Below, piece by piece: positions 34,572 through 42,258 of a stretch of DNA of 64,000 bases (position 1 is its first letter; each line of letters opens with the position of its first letter). The translations under genes and the position numbers were made by a program. The stretch comes from Streptomyces venezuelae. GTDB lineage: Bacteria > Actinomycetota > Actinomycetes > Streptomycetales > Streptomycetaceae. The stretch is taken from positions 5,573,001 through 5,637,000 of the forward strand of contig NZ_CP029194.1 in the NCBI RefSeq assembly GCF_008642375.1. Reading direction: 5' to 3'. The notes beneath the pieces are model-generated. The model saw only the letters and a list, made by a program, of their open reading frames with translations, ran no database searches and had not been told where the DNA came from.

Positions 34572-35858
34572 ATGCACGTCAGCAGGATCCACATCGAGAA
34601 CGTCAAGTCGTTCCACGGTCCCCGCACGGTCGATCTGACACTGACCCGCCCCGATGGCGGTCACGCCGGCTGGACCGTGCTCGCGGGTCGCAACGGCTCG
34701 GGCAAGACGACGCTGCTGCGCGCGCTCGCGCTGGCGCTGAGCGGGCCGGTGGCGGCGCGTGGGCTCGTCCAGGGCTTCGAGAACTGGATCGCGCGGGGGA
34801 CGGACGTGGGCACCGCCGAGGTCGAGGTCGTGCGGGAGCGGACTTTCGACAGGTTCAGCGCCGGTGGAAGGACTGTGGACTCCTTCTGGACGGGACTCAG
34901 GTGGACCGCGCCGGGCGCGGCGAGCAGCCATCGCCGGGTCGCACAGCCCGCGTTGGAGGAGGTCTCGTACCGGAAGGCGCGGGCGACCAGCATCAGCCCG
35001 GCGAGGCGCGGCCCGTGGGCCGACAATCCGACAGGCTGGTTCTGCGCCGCGTACGGGCCGTTCCGGCGCATGGCCGGCGGCTCAGGGGAGGTACAGCGCC
35101 TCATGCTCGCCTCGGGACCCGTTGCCCGTCAGGCCAGCCTCTTCCACGAGGACGCCTCCCTCGCCGAGGGCGTCGCCTGGCTGATCGAGCAGCACCTGCG
35201 CGACCTGGAGGGCAAGGAGGGCGCCCATGCCCTCAAGCGTGCGGCTCTGTCCGTCCTGGGCGACGGACTCCTGCCGGACGGATACCGCGTGGACGACGTG
35301 GACTCCGAAGGACTCTGGGTCACCCGCGACGGCCAGCGCTTCCCCCTGCGGGAGATGAGCGACGGCTTCCGTACCGTCGCCTCTCTCGTCGTCGACCTGC
35401 TCAAGCAGATCCACGACGCCTTCGGCGACGCGGTGTTCGCCGGAGACACGGGCCCCCGGCTGCTACGCGTCCCCGGCGTTGTGATCATCGACGAGATCGA
35501 CGCCCACCTCCACGTCACCTGGCAGCGCCGCATCGGCCCCTGGCTGACCTCGCACTTCCCGAACATCCAGTTCATCGTCACCACGCACAGCCCGTACATC
35601 TGCCAGGCCGCCGACCCCGGCGGCCTCATCCGCCTCCCCGGAGTGGACGAGGACGCCGCCCCGGAGGTCGTGTCGCGGGACCTGTACGAGCGGGTGGTCT
35701 TCGGCAGCGGCGACGACGCCGTCCTCTCCGAACTGTTCGGCCTCGACACCCCGTACTCCGCCCGCGCCGAGCTGCTCCGCGCCGAGTTCGTGGCGCTTGA
35801 GGAGCGCGTCTACGAGGGTGACACGTCGAGGAGACCCTCACCCGCTACAAGGAGCTGA
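34572..35858 (+). CDS. ptuA: PtuA-like AAA/ABC-type ATPase of a Septu system, C-terminus altered by a frameshift
   Basis: 428 residues as written. MHVSRIHIENVKSFHGPRTV is the N-terminus of SMC/OLD-like AAA_15/21 ATPases. Walker A AGRNGSGKTT (residues 38-47), Walker B VVIIDEIDAHLH (about 303-314) and the H-loop VTTHSPYI (about 336-343) are intact. The following HNH gene makes this a Septu-type (PtuAB) anti-phage pair. The C-terminus is odd: after residue 417 the frame ends in 11 residues (TSRRPSPATRS), while the alternative frame continues as a typical helical C-terminus for 46 residues to 35965, where the HNH start overlaps its stop. Removing the duplicated AC at 35823-35824 restores a 463-residue protein. 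No strong ribosome binding site is seen. Confidence 0.87.
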   Translation: MHVSRIHIENVKSFHGPRTVDLTLTRPDGGHAGWTVLAGRNGSGKTTLLRALALALSGPVAARGLVQGFENWIARGTDVGTAEVEVVRERTFDRFSAGGRTVDSFWTGLRWTAPGAASSHRRVAQPALEEVSYRKARATSISPARRGPWADNPTGWFCAAYGPFRRMAGGSGEVQRLMLASGPVARQASLFHEDASLAEGVAWLIEQHLRDLEGKEGAHALKRAALSVLGDGLLPDGYRVDDVDSEGLWVTRDGQRFPLREMSDGFRTVASLVVDLLKQIHDAFGDAVFAGDTGPRLLRVPGVVIIDEIDAHLHVTWQRRIGPWLTSHFPNIQFIVTTHSPYICQAADPGGLIRLPGVDEDAAPEVVSRDLYERVVFGSGDDAVLSELFGLDTPYSARAELLRAEFVALEERVYEGDTSRRPSPATRS

Positions 35859-35965
35859 AGAGCCTGCTCACGAGCTCTCCGACGGCCCGTCTCGACGAGA
35901 TGTCCGCTCGGCTCCAGCGGATCTCCGACGAGATTGGGTCGGACGCGGCGGGCGGGGCGGAGTGA
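35825..35965 (+). pseudogene. Out-of-frame C-terminal remnant of the PtuA-like ATPase
   Basis: In the frame +2 relative to the ATPase, 46 codons read VEETLTRYKELKSLL, then SSPTARLDEMSARLQRISDE and an Ala/Gly-rich end. This is amphipathic, strongly biased to G/C third positions, and its TGA overlaps the HNH gene start by GTGA. It is the natural C-terminus of the ATPase, separated by a 2-nt duplication (gACACg) at about 35821-35824. Confidence 0.75.
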
Positions 35966-36714
35966 TTCGGCTTCGGCGGGTGGCTTTGCCGCGGGAGACG
36001 ACGCTACTGCTGGCGACGTACACCAAGGAGATCGTGGCAGAGACGAAGGAGCAGGCCCGGAAGGACAAGGCCAAGACCCTCTGGTCCAACCGGCGGACCG
36101 TCCGTCCCGCACTCCTCGCCGCCCTCACTGAGATGGCCCCGGGCCATGCGCGCTGCATGCACTGCGGTGACAGCGAGGGCACCGACATCGACCACTTCGA
36201 CCCGAGGCATCGCACTCCGCTCCGCACGTTCGACTGGCTCAACCACCTCCTCTTCTGCTCGCACTGCAACAGCGGCCGGAAAGGACGGCAGTTCCCCATC
36301 GACGGAGACGGGGCCCCGCTCCTCATCGACCCGACCCTGCTGGACCCGGTGGAGCACCTGCGCCTCTCGATCCCCGTCGGGACGTACAGGGCGAGGACGC
36401 CCCAGGGCCAGGCGGGCATCGACGTGTTCGGGCTGAACAGCAGACCGACCTTGGTCAAGGGTCGGGTCGACGCGTACGTGACGGCCCACGGAGCCCTGGT
36501 GCGCTGGCGCCACGCCACGGACAAGGGGCGGCACGACAAGGCGCGCGAGATCGTCCGGGTCGCCTGGGACCGCCCTCTCGGCGACGTGCTCGTCGCCATG
36601 TTCCACCAGTCCCTCCACCCGGCCGCCGAGGCGCTGCTCGCGGGTGAGGACGAGGTACTGGCGCTGCTGCGCGATCCGCAGCTCCGCGCCGGGTTCTTCG
36701 TGGACCGGGACTGA
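35962..36714 (+). CDS. ptuB: PtuB-like HNH endonuclease of a Septu system
   Basis: 250 residues. Zinc-ribbon HNH fold: first CxxC in ARCMHCGDSEG (C65, C68), catalytic DIDHFDPR (about 76-83), second CxxC in CSHCNSGRKG (C99, C102) with the terminal N of the HNH motif. This arrangement is typical of the McrA/PtuB-type HNH nucleases. GTG at 35962 overlaps the restored ATPase stop by 4 bp, so it is co-translated with ptuA. In Septu, ATPase and nuclease act together against phage; here, the partner is frameshifted, so activity needs testing. An N-terminal region of about 60 residues contains a basic helix KEIVAETKEQARKDKAK. Confidence 0.88.
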   Translation: MIRLRRVALPRETTLLLATYTKEIVAETKEQARKDKAKTLWSNRRTVRPALLAALTEMAPGHARCMHCGDSEGTDIDHFDPRHRTPLRTFDWLNHLLFCSHCNSGRKGRQFPIDGDGAPLLIDPTLLDPVEHLRLSIPVGTYRARTPQGQAGIDVFGLNSRPTLVKGRVDAYVTAHGALVRWRHATDKGRHDKAREIVRVAWDRPLGDVLVAMFHQSLHPAAEALLAGEDEVLALLRDPQLRAGFFVDRD

Positions 36715-36774
36715 CCGGAGCCGGTTTTCTCCAGCTGGTCACACGATGTCCGAGCCCTTCGCTACGGTCGGTCC

Positions 36775-39024
36775 ATGTCCAACGAGGGTCGGGGTCAGGC
36801 GGTGGTCGAAGGGGTCCTGGAGCGGATCACCTACGCCAACGAGGAGAGCGGGTACACGGTCGCGCGCGTCGACACCGGGCGCGGTGCCGGTGACCTGCTC
36901 ACGGTCGTGGGCGCGCTGCTCGGCGCCCAGCCGGGGGAGTCGCTGCGGATGGAGGGCCGCTGGGGTTCCCACCCGCAGTACGGGAAGCAGTTCGCCGTCG
37001 ACAACTACTCGACGATCCTCCCCGCCACGATCCAGGGCATCCGCCGCTACCTGGGCTCCGGCCTCATCAAGGGCATCGGCCCGGTCTTCGCCGACCGCAT
37101 CACCACGCACTTCGGCCTCGACACCCTCGACATCCTCGAAGAGGCCCCCGCCCGCCTGATCGAGGTGCCGGGGCTCGGCCCCAAGCGGACCAGGAACATC
37201 ACCGCAGCCTGGGAGGAGCAGAAGGCGATCAAGGAGGTCATGGTCTTCCTCCAGGGCGTCGGTGTCTCCACCTCCATCGCGGTCCGGATCTACAAGAAGT
37301 ACGGGGACGCCTCCATCTCCGTCGTGAAGAACCAGCCGTACCGGCTCGCCGCCGACGTCTGGGGCATCGGCTTCCTCACCGCCGACAAGATCGCCCAGTC
37401 CGTGGGCATCCCCCACGACAGTCCCGACCGGGTGAAGGCCGGGCTCCAGTACGCCCTCTCGCAGTCCAGCGACCAGGGGCACTGCTTCCTCCCCGAGGAG
37501 CGGTTGATCGCCGACGCGGTGAAGCTCCTCCAGGTCGACACCGGGCTTGTCATCGAGTGCCTCGCCGAGCTGGCGGAGGATCCCGAAGGGGTCGTACGGG
37601 AGACCGTTCCCGGCCCCGAGGGGCTGCCCGTCACCGCCGTGTACCTGATCCCCTTCCACCGGGCCGAGCTGTCGCTCGCCGGGCAGCTCGGGAGGCTGCT
37701 GCGGGCCGGGGAGGACCGCATGCCGGCCTTCAGGGACGTCGCCTGGGACAAGGCGCTGGCCTGGCTCGCGGAGCGCACCGGGGCCACGCTCGCGCCCGAG
37801 CAGGAGGACGCGGTCCGGCTCGCCCTCACCCGTAAGGTCGCGGTCCTCACGGGCGGCCCCGGCTGCGGCAAGTCCTTCACGGTCCGCTCGATCGTGGAGC
37901 TGGCCCGCGCCAAGAAGGCCAAGGTGGTCCTCGCCGCCCCCACCGGCCGGGCCGCCAAGCGGCTCGCCGAGCTGACCGGCGCCGAGGCCTCCACCGTCCA
38001 CCGGCTCCTGGAGCTCAAGCCGGGCGGGGACGCGGCCTACGACCGGGACCGGCCGCTCGACGCCGATCTGGTCGTCGTCGACGAGGCCTCCATGCTCGAC
38101 CTGCTCCTGGCGAACAAGCTGGTCAAGGCGGTGGCACCCGGTGCCCACCTGCTGCTCGTGGGGGACGTGGACCAGCTCCCCTCGGTCGGTGCGGGCGAGG
38201 TCCTCGGCGACCTGCTCGCCCCCGGCAGCCCCGTCCCCGCCGTGCGGCTGACCCGGATCTTCCGGCAGGCCCAGCAGTCCGGCGTCGTCACCAACGCGCA
38301 CCGGATCAACGCCGGCACCCCGCCCCTCACCCAGGGCCTCCCGGACTTCTTCCTCTTCGTCGAGGAGGAGACCGAGGACGCCGCCCGGGTCGCCGTGGAG
38401 GTCGCGGCCCGGCGTGTTCCGGCCAAGTTCGGCCTCGACCCGCGCCGGGACGTCCAGGTCCTGGCCCCCATGCACCGGGGTCCCGCGGGCGCGGGCGCGC
38501 TCAACGGCCTGCTCCAGCAGGCGATCACCCCGGCCCGCCCCGATCTGCCGGAGAAGCGGTTCGGTGGCAGGGTCTTCCGGGTAGGCGACAAAGTGACGCA
38601 GATCAGGAACAACTACGACAAGGGTGCGAACGGCGTCTTCAACGGCACGGTCGGCGTCGTCACCGCCCTGGACCCCGTCGAGCAGCGGCTGACCGTCCGG
38701 ACGGACGAGGACGAGGAGGTGCCGTACGACTTCGACGAGCTGGACGAGCTGGCCCACGCGTACGCGGTGACCATCCACCGTTCGCAGGGCAGCGAGTATC
38801 CGGCGGTCGTGATCCCCGTCACCATGAGTGCCTGGATGATGCTCCAGCGGAACCTGCTCTACACGGCGGTGACCCGCGCCAAGAAGCTGGTTGTGCTGGT
38901 CGGCTCCCGCCGCGCGATCGCCCAGGCGGTCCGCACGGTCTCCGCGGGCCGACGCTTTACCGCACTGTCCCATCGCCTCACAGGCGGAGCTCCGGTGTCG
39001 ACTGCCCGGCCCGTGAAGGGCTGA
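36775..39024 (+). CDS. recD2: RecD2-type ATP-dependent DNA helicase
   Basis: 749 residues, full length for the stand-alone SF1B RecD2 family found outside RecBCD. N-terminal OB and helix-hairpin-helix regions (YLGSGLIKGIGPVFADRI, EVPGLGPKRTRNI), Walker A LTGGPGCGKSFT near 357-367, Walker B VVVDEASMLDLLL, motif III GDVDQLPSVGAGEVL, and the UvrD_C_2-like motif AYAVTIHRSQGSEYPAVVIP near 660. It unwinds DNA 5'-3' in repair or replication restart. ATG at 36775. A solitary TnpB gene lies 52 bp beyond, convergent. Confidence 0.93.
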   Translation: MSNEGRGQAVVEGVLERITYANEESGYTVARVDTGRGAGDLLTVVGALLGAQPGESLRMEGRWGSHPQYGKQFAVDNYSTILPATIQGIRRYLGSGLIKGIGPVFADRITTHFGLDTLDILEEAPARLIEVPGLGPKRTRNITAAWEEQKAIKEVMVFLQGVGVSTSIAVRIYKKYGDASISVVKNQPYRLAADVWGIGFLTADKIAQSVGIPHDSPDRVKAGLQYALSQSSDQGHCFLPEERLIADAVKLLQVDTGLVIECLAELAEDPEGVVRETVPGPEGLPVTAVYLIPFHRAELSLAGQLGRLLRAGEDRMPAFRDVAWDKALAWLAERTGATLAPEQEDAVRLALTRKVAVLTGGPGCGKSFTVRSIVELARAKKAKVVLAAPTGRAAKRLAELTGAEASTVHRLLELKPGGDAAYDRDRPLDADLVVVDEASMLDLLLANKLVKAVAPGAHLLLVGDVDQLPSVGAGEVLGDLLAPGSPVPAVRLTRIFRQAQQSGVVTNAHRINAGTPPLTQGLPDFFLFVEEETEDAARVAVEVAARRVPAKFGLDPRRDVQVLAPMHRGPAGAGALNGLLQQAITPARPDLPEKRFGGRVFRVGDKVTQIRNNYDKGANGVFNGTVGVVTALDPVEQRLTVRTDEDEEVPYDFDELDELAHAYAVTIHRSQGSEYPAVVIPVTMSAWMMLQRNLLYTAVTRAKKLVVLVGSRRAIAQAVRTVSAGRRFTALSHRLTGGAPVSTARPVKG

Positions 39025-39075
39025 GCTTGCAGGTGGAGCGCGGCTGGCTGTCGCGTGGTTCCCCTGCGTCCGGAA

Positions 39076-40266
39076 TCAGCGTGTGCTGGTTCTGGGGCGG
39101 TTGACCGCGCCCCGCTTCCACGCGGCTTCGCCCCGGTGGGCGATGTTGCGGGAGCCGTTGTGGTCCGCGTGCATGACGGTCCCGCAGGACCGGCAGACGA
39201 ACCGTGCTTGAGTCACCCTGTTCGTGCGGTGGGTGTGCCAGCACTCCGAGCACTGGCGGGAGGTGTTGCGCGGGTCCACGAAGACCACGGGCACCCCCAC
39301 CCTGCGTGCCTTGTACTCGACGAAGGTGCCGAGCTGGGCGAACGCCCAGGAGTGCAGTCGTGTCCGCTGGTCCTTCTTGGCCGTAACCCTCTGCCGGATG
39401 CCCGAGAGGTCTTCCAGGGCGATCCCGCGCGAGGTGCGTTCAGCGGTGGCGACGAGCTGCTTGGCGATGATGTGGTTGGTGTTCGCGACGTGCCGGGCTT
39501 CCCGGCGCCGGACGCGCTTGAGGACGCGCTTCGCGCTCTTGGTGCGCTTCTTCTGCAACTTCTGCCGCAGGTCACGGTGCCGCCGCCGGTAGCGGTTGAG
39601 CCCGTGCCCGGCCATGATCTCGCCGTCCGAGGTGGTGGCGATGTTCACGATGCCCAGATCCACGCCGAGGAAACCGTCCGGCTCGAAAACCTCGGGCTCG
39701 GGCACGTCGACGGTGGCGATCAGGAAGAAAACGCCGTCCCGCATCACCAGGTCGGACTCGCCCTTGCGGGAGGCGAGGAGTTCCATGGCCTGCTCGGAGC
39801 AGACGAACGGGATGTGCTTGATGCGTCCGGCCACGGTCCAGATCGATACCGTGCGGGCGTCGAGGCTCCAGGTCAGGATGCGGTCGTCGAACGGCTGGGC
39901 CGCGTCCTCACGGAACCGGATCGGCTTCGACTCCGCCCGAAGGCGGCGCTTCGAGTCCTCCCGGCCGAGGTTTCCGGCCTTGATGTTCGCCTTCAGCGTG
40001 GCGTAGGCGTCGCAGACCTTCTTCACGACCCGCACAGCGGGCTGGGCCCCGAGGTCGTAGTCCGCTTTGAGGGCGAAGTACACCTCCTGCTGCAACACGT
40101 TCCGCCGCTTGAGGTCCTTGGCGAACGCCACCTCGGAAGCATGGTTCGCGGCACGGTTGCAGGCCCGCAGGGTCGCCGCCAGCGTGTCCGCGTCATGAGC
40201 GGACGCAGGCAACAACTTCACCTGCGCGACAATCTTCACGCAAAACATGCTAGTGAGATCGGTCAT
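39076..40266 (-). CDS. tnpB: TnpB-type RNA-guided transposon nuclease (OrfB, no TnpA)
   Basis: 396 residues. N-terminal TnpB pattern VKIVAQVKLLPASAHDADT, RuvC-like active site residues D203 (GVDLGIVN), E285 (GIALEDLSG) and D368 (HADHNGSRN), and a zinc ribbon C339-C342/C358-C361. All three acidic residues are present, so it may be an active RNA-guided nuclease. The reRNA (omega-RNA) is normally encoded at and after the 3' end, here about 38960-39080, overlapping recD2's end. No tnpA gene is found, so the element cannot move by itself. ATG at 40266 is uncertain; ATG 40248 and GTG 40239 are alternatives, the latter matching the usual N-terminus best. Confidence 0.88.
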   Translation of the reverse strand: MTDLTSMFCVKIVAQVKLLPASAHDADTLAATLRACNRAANHASEVAFAKDLKRRNVLQQEVYFALKADYDLGAQPAVRVVKKVCDAYATLKANIKAGNLGREDSKRRLRAESKPIRFREDAAQPFDDRILTWSLDARTVSIWTVAGRIKHIPFVCSEQAMELLASRKGESDLVMRDGVFFLIATVDVPEPEVFEPDGFLGVDLGIVNIATTSDGEIMAGHGLNRYRRRHRDLRQKLQKKRTKSAKRVLKRVRRREARHVANTNHIIAKQLVATAERTSRGIALEDLSGIRQRVTAKKDQRTRLHSWAFAQLGTFVEYKARRVGVPVVFVDPRNTSRQCSECWHTHRTNRVTQARFVCRSCGTVMHADHNGSRNIAHRGEAAWKRGAVNRPRTSTR

Positions 40267-40394
40267 CGGAGAGCAACTCGTCCTTGCTCCACCGAAGCGG
40301 GCCCCACTGACGCGTAGCCGCCTCCGGCAGAAGATGGGTGAAAGATCACGCAGGACTTCCGGAACCGGGGCGAAGGGGGCAGGATATGAAGGTT

Positions 40395-40413
40395 GGCGGC
40401 ACTGAGTGCCGCC
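40395..40413. repeat. Perfect inverted repeat in the tnpB-gltA spacer
   Basis: GGCGGCAC, TGA, GTGCCGCC. It lies 108 bp upstream of the citrate synthase start, in the 254-bp spacer between tnpB and gltA; it may belong to the transposon end or to gltA control. Apart from this I see no clear gene in the spacer. Confidence 0.4.
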
Positions 40414-40520
40414 GATTGGCCCAATGGTCGACCCCGAGTGCACTCTCCTGAGCCAAATGGGGGATGGTAGAGACAGTCAGGGCACCTCGAAGAAGAGGCA
40501 CTACGTCGGTGAGGGATGAC

Positions 40521-41810
40521 GTGAGCGACAACTCTGTAGTACTGCGGTACGCGGACGGTGAATACACCTACCCGGTGGTCGAGAGCACCGTCGGCGACAA
40601 GGGCTTCGACATCGGAAAACTCCGAGCCCAGACCGGTCTGGTCACCCTGGACAGCGGATACGGCAACACCGCCGCCTACAAATCCGCGATCACCTACCTC
40701 GATGGTGAGCAGGGGATTCTGCGGTACCGCGGCTACCCCATCGAGCAGCTTGCCGAGCGCTCCACCTTCCTTGAGGTGGCGTACCTGCTGATCAACGGTG
40801 AGCTTCCCAAGGTCGACGAGCTGTCGACCTTCAAGAACGAGATCACGCAGCACACGCTGGTCCACGAGGACGTCAAGAACTTCTTCCGTGGCTTCCCGCG
40901 GGACGCCCACCCGATGGCGATGCTGTCGTCGGTGGTCTCCGCGCTGTCCACCTTCTACCAGGACAGCCACAACCCGTTCGACGAGAAGCAGCGCCACCTC
41001 TCGACGATCCGGCTGCTCGCCAAGCTTCCGACGATCGCGGCGTACGCGTACAAGAAGTCGATCGGTCACCCGTTCGTCTACCCGCGGAACGACCTCGGCT
41101 ACGTCGAGAACTTCCTGCGCATGACCTTCTCGGTGCCGGCGCAGGAGTACGAGCTCGACCCGGTCGTCGTCTCCGCGCTCGACAAGCTGCTGATCCTGCA
41201 CGCGGACCACGAGCAGAACTGCTCGACCTCCACCGTGCGTCTGGTCGGCTCCTCGCAGGCGAACATGTTCGCCTCGATCTCCGCCGGCATCTCGGCCCTG
41301 TGGGGCCCGCTGCACGGTGGCGCCAACCAGTCGGTCCTGGAGATGCTGGAAGGCATCCAGGCCAACGGCGGCGATGTCGACTCCTTCATCCGCAAGGTGA
41401 AGAACAAGGAGGACGGCGTCCGCCTGATGGGCTTCGGCCACCGGGTGTACAAGTCCTTCGACCCGCGCGCCAAGATCATCAAGGCCGCGGCGCACGATGT
41501 CCTCTCGGCGCTCGGCAAGGACGACGCGCTGCTCGACATCGCGCTCAAGCTGGAGGAGCACGCGCTCTCCGACGAGTACTTCGTCTCGCGCAACCTCTAC
41601 CCGAACGTGGACTTCTACACGGGCCTGATCTACCGCGCCATGGGCTTCCCGACCGAGATGTTCACCGTGCTCTTCGCGCTCGGCCGCCTGCCCGGCTGGA
41701 TCGCTCAGTGGCACGAGATGATCAAGGAGCCCGGCTCCCGCATCGGCCGTCCGCGCCAGATCTACACGGGCGAGGTCCTGCGCGACTTCGTCCCGGTCGA
41801 GGCCCGCTAG
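40521..41810 (+). CDS. gltA: Citrate synthase
   Basis: 429 residues, type II hexameric-size citrate synthase; condenses oxaloacetate with acetyl-CoA. Catalytic histidines and aspartate are in GPLHGGANQSVLEML and MGFGHRVYKSFDPRAK; N-terminal beta strands start VLRYADGEYTYPVVES. GTG at 40521 is chosen because GAGGGATGAC gives a good ribosome binding site and VSDNSVVLRY matches the family start; 19 extra in-frame codons exist upstream without support. Codon use is somewhat less extreme than its neighbours, as usual for a highly expressed housekeeping gene. A 3' hairpin follows. Confidence 0.95.
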   Translation: MSDNSVVLRYADGEYTYPVVESTVGDKGFDIGKLRAQTGLVTLDSGYGNTAAYKSAITYLDGEQGILRYRGYPIEQLAERSTFLEVAYLLINGELPKVDELSTFKNEITQHTLVHEDVKNFFRGFPRDAHPMAMLSSVVSALSTFYQDSHNPFDEKQRHLSTIRLLAKLPTIAAYAYKKSIGHPFVYPRNDLGYVENFLRMTFSVPAQEYELDPVVVSALDKLLILHADHEQNCSTSTVRLVGSSQANMFASISAGISALWGPLHGGANQSVLEMLEGIQANGGDVDSFIRKVKNKEDGVRLMGFGHRVYKSFDPRAKIIKAAAHDVLSALGKDDALLDIALKLEEHALSDEYFVSRNLYPNVDFYTGLIYRAMGFPTEMFTVLFALGRLPGWIAQWHEMIKEPGSRIGRPRQIYTGEVLRDFVPVEAR

Positions 41811-41901
41811 GACCTCAGGGGCCCGGTTGCGCCCGGCGAGTGAGCCGAAGGGACGCCGACTGAAGCGCCCCGGAGGCGAACCGAGCCTCGAAGGAAAGCG
41901 A

Positions 41902-41950
41902 GAAGCGCCCCGCCGCCGATCCCCCCACGGGTCGACGGACGGGGCGCTTC
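41902..41950. terminator. Long hairpin downstream of gltA, probably bidirectional
   Basis: GAAGCGCCCCG (41902-41912) pairs with CGGGGCGCTTC (41940-41950). A pyrimidine-rich tract follows on the minus strand. It would end gltA transcripts and any transcript coming from the opposite direction. Confidence 0.6.
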
Positions 41951-42111
41951 CCATATCCCCCGGTGCGGATTCCCCCCACGGGATCCGGGCCGGGCGTCTG
42001 CCGGCGTCAGCAGCAGCTGCGCGGGTCGGGCGCGACGCGGTCTGCCGGGGTACGTACGGGAGGGCCGCTCAAAGCTCCCCGGTGCACGTGCCCCGGCCAA
42101 CGCTTGCCTAG

Positions 42112-42154
42112 GGACGTCCCCCAAGACATCCCATGAACGTCCCCCAAGACGTTC
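42112..42154 (-). repeat. Two tandem hairpins with the same loop
   Basis: On the minus strand: GAACGTC-TTGGGG-GACGTTC (42154-42135), CATs as spacer, then GGATGTC-TTGGGG-GACGTCC (42131-42112). Stems are 7 bp, the second with one U-G wobble; the loops are identical and the stem differences compensate. Confidence 0.75.
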
Positions 42155-42258
42155 TCGGCATCGCCCACTTAGACTCGCGAACAGCCCAGATGGTTACCCC
42201 CCAATATCTGTGATCTAGATCTCTTTGTGAAGGTCCTGTGAGTCACGTGTAGGTCAAT

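Larger units (their letters stand above)
41902..42196 (-). ncRNA. Candidate small RNA opposite the gltA 3' region
   Basis: The gap 41811-42258 (448 bp) has no convincing protein gene. On the minus strand TTCACA (42226-42231), a 17-bp spacer and GATATT (42203-42208) form a promoter-like element. The transcript would run about 295 nt to the 41950-41902 hairpin and includes two tandem hairpins with identical TTGGGG loops (42154-42135 and 42131-42112). A 17-codon ORF starting MPRTSWGT (42161 to 42108) covers those hairpins and could be a leader peptide. I have an unverified memory that a small RNA is reported beside the citrate synthase gene in S. coelicolor; this should be checked. Confidence 0.45.

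Noticed and set aside
42133..42213. 26-codon plus-strand ORF (MNVPQDVLGIAHLD start)
   Set aside because: No ribosome binding site, and the sequence is explained better by hairpins of the opposite strand.
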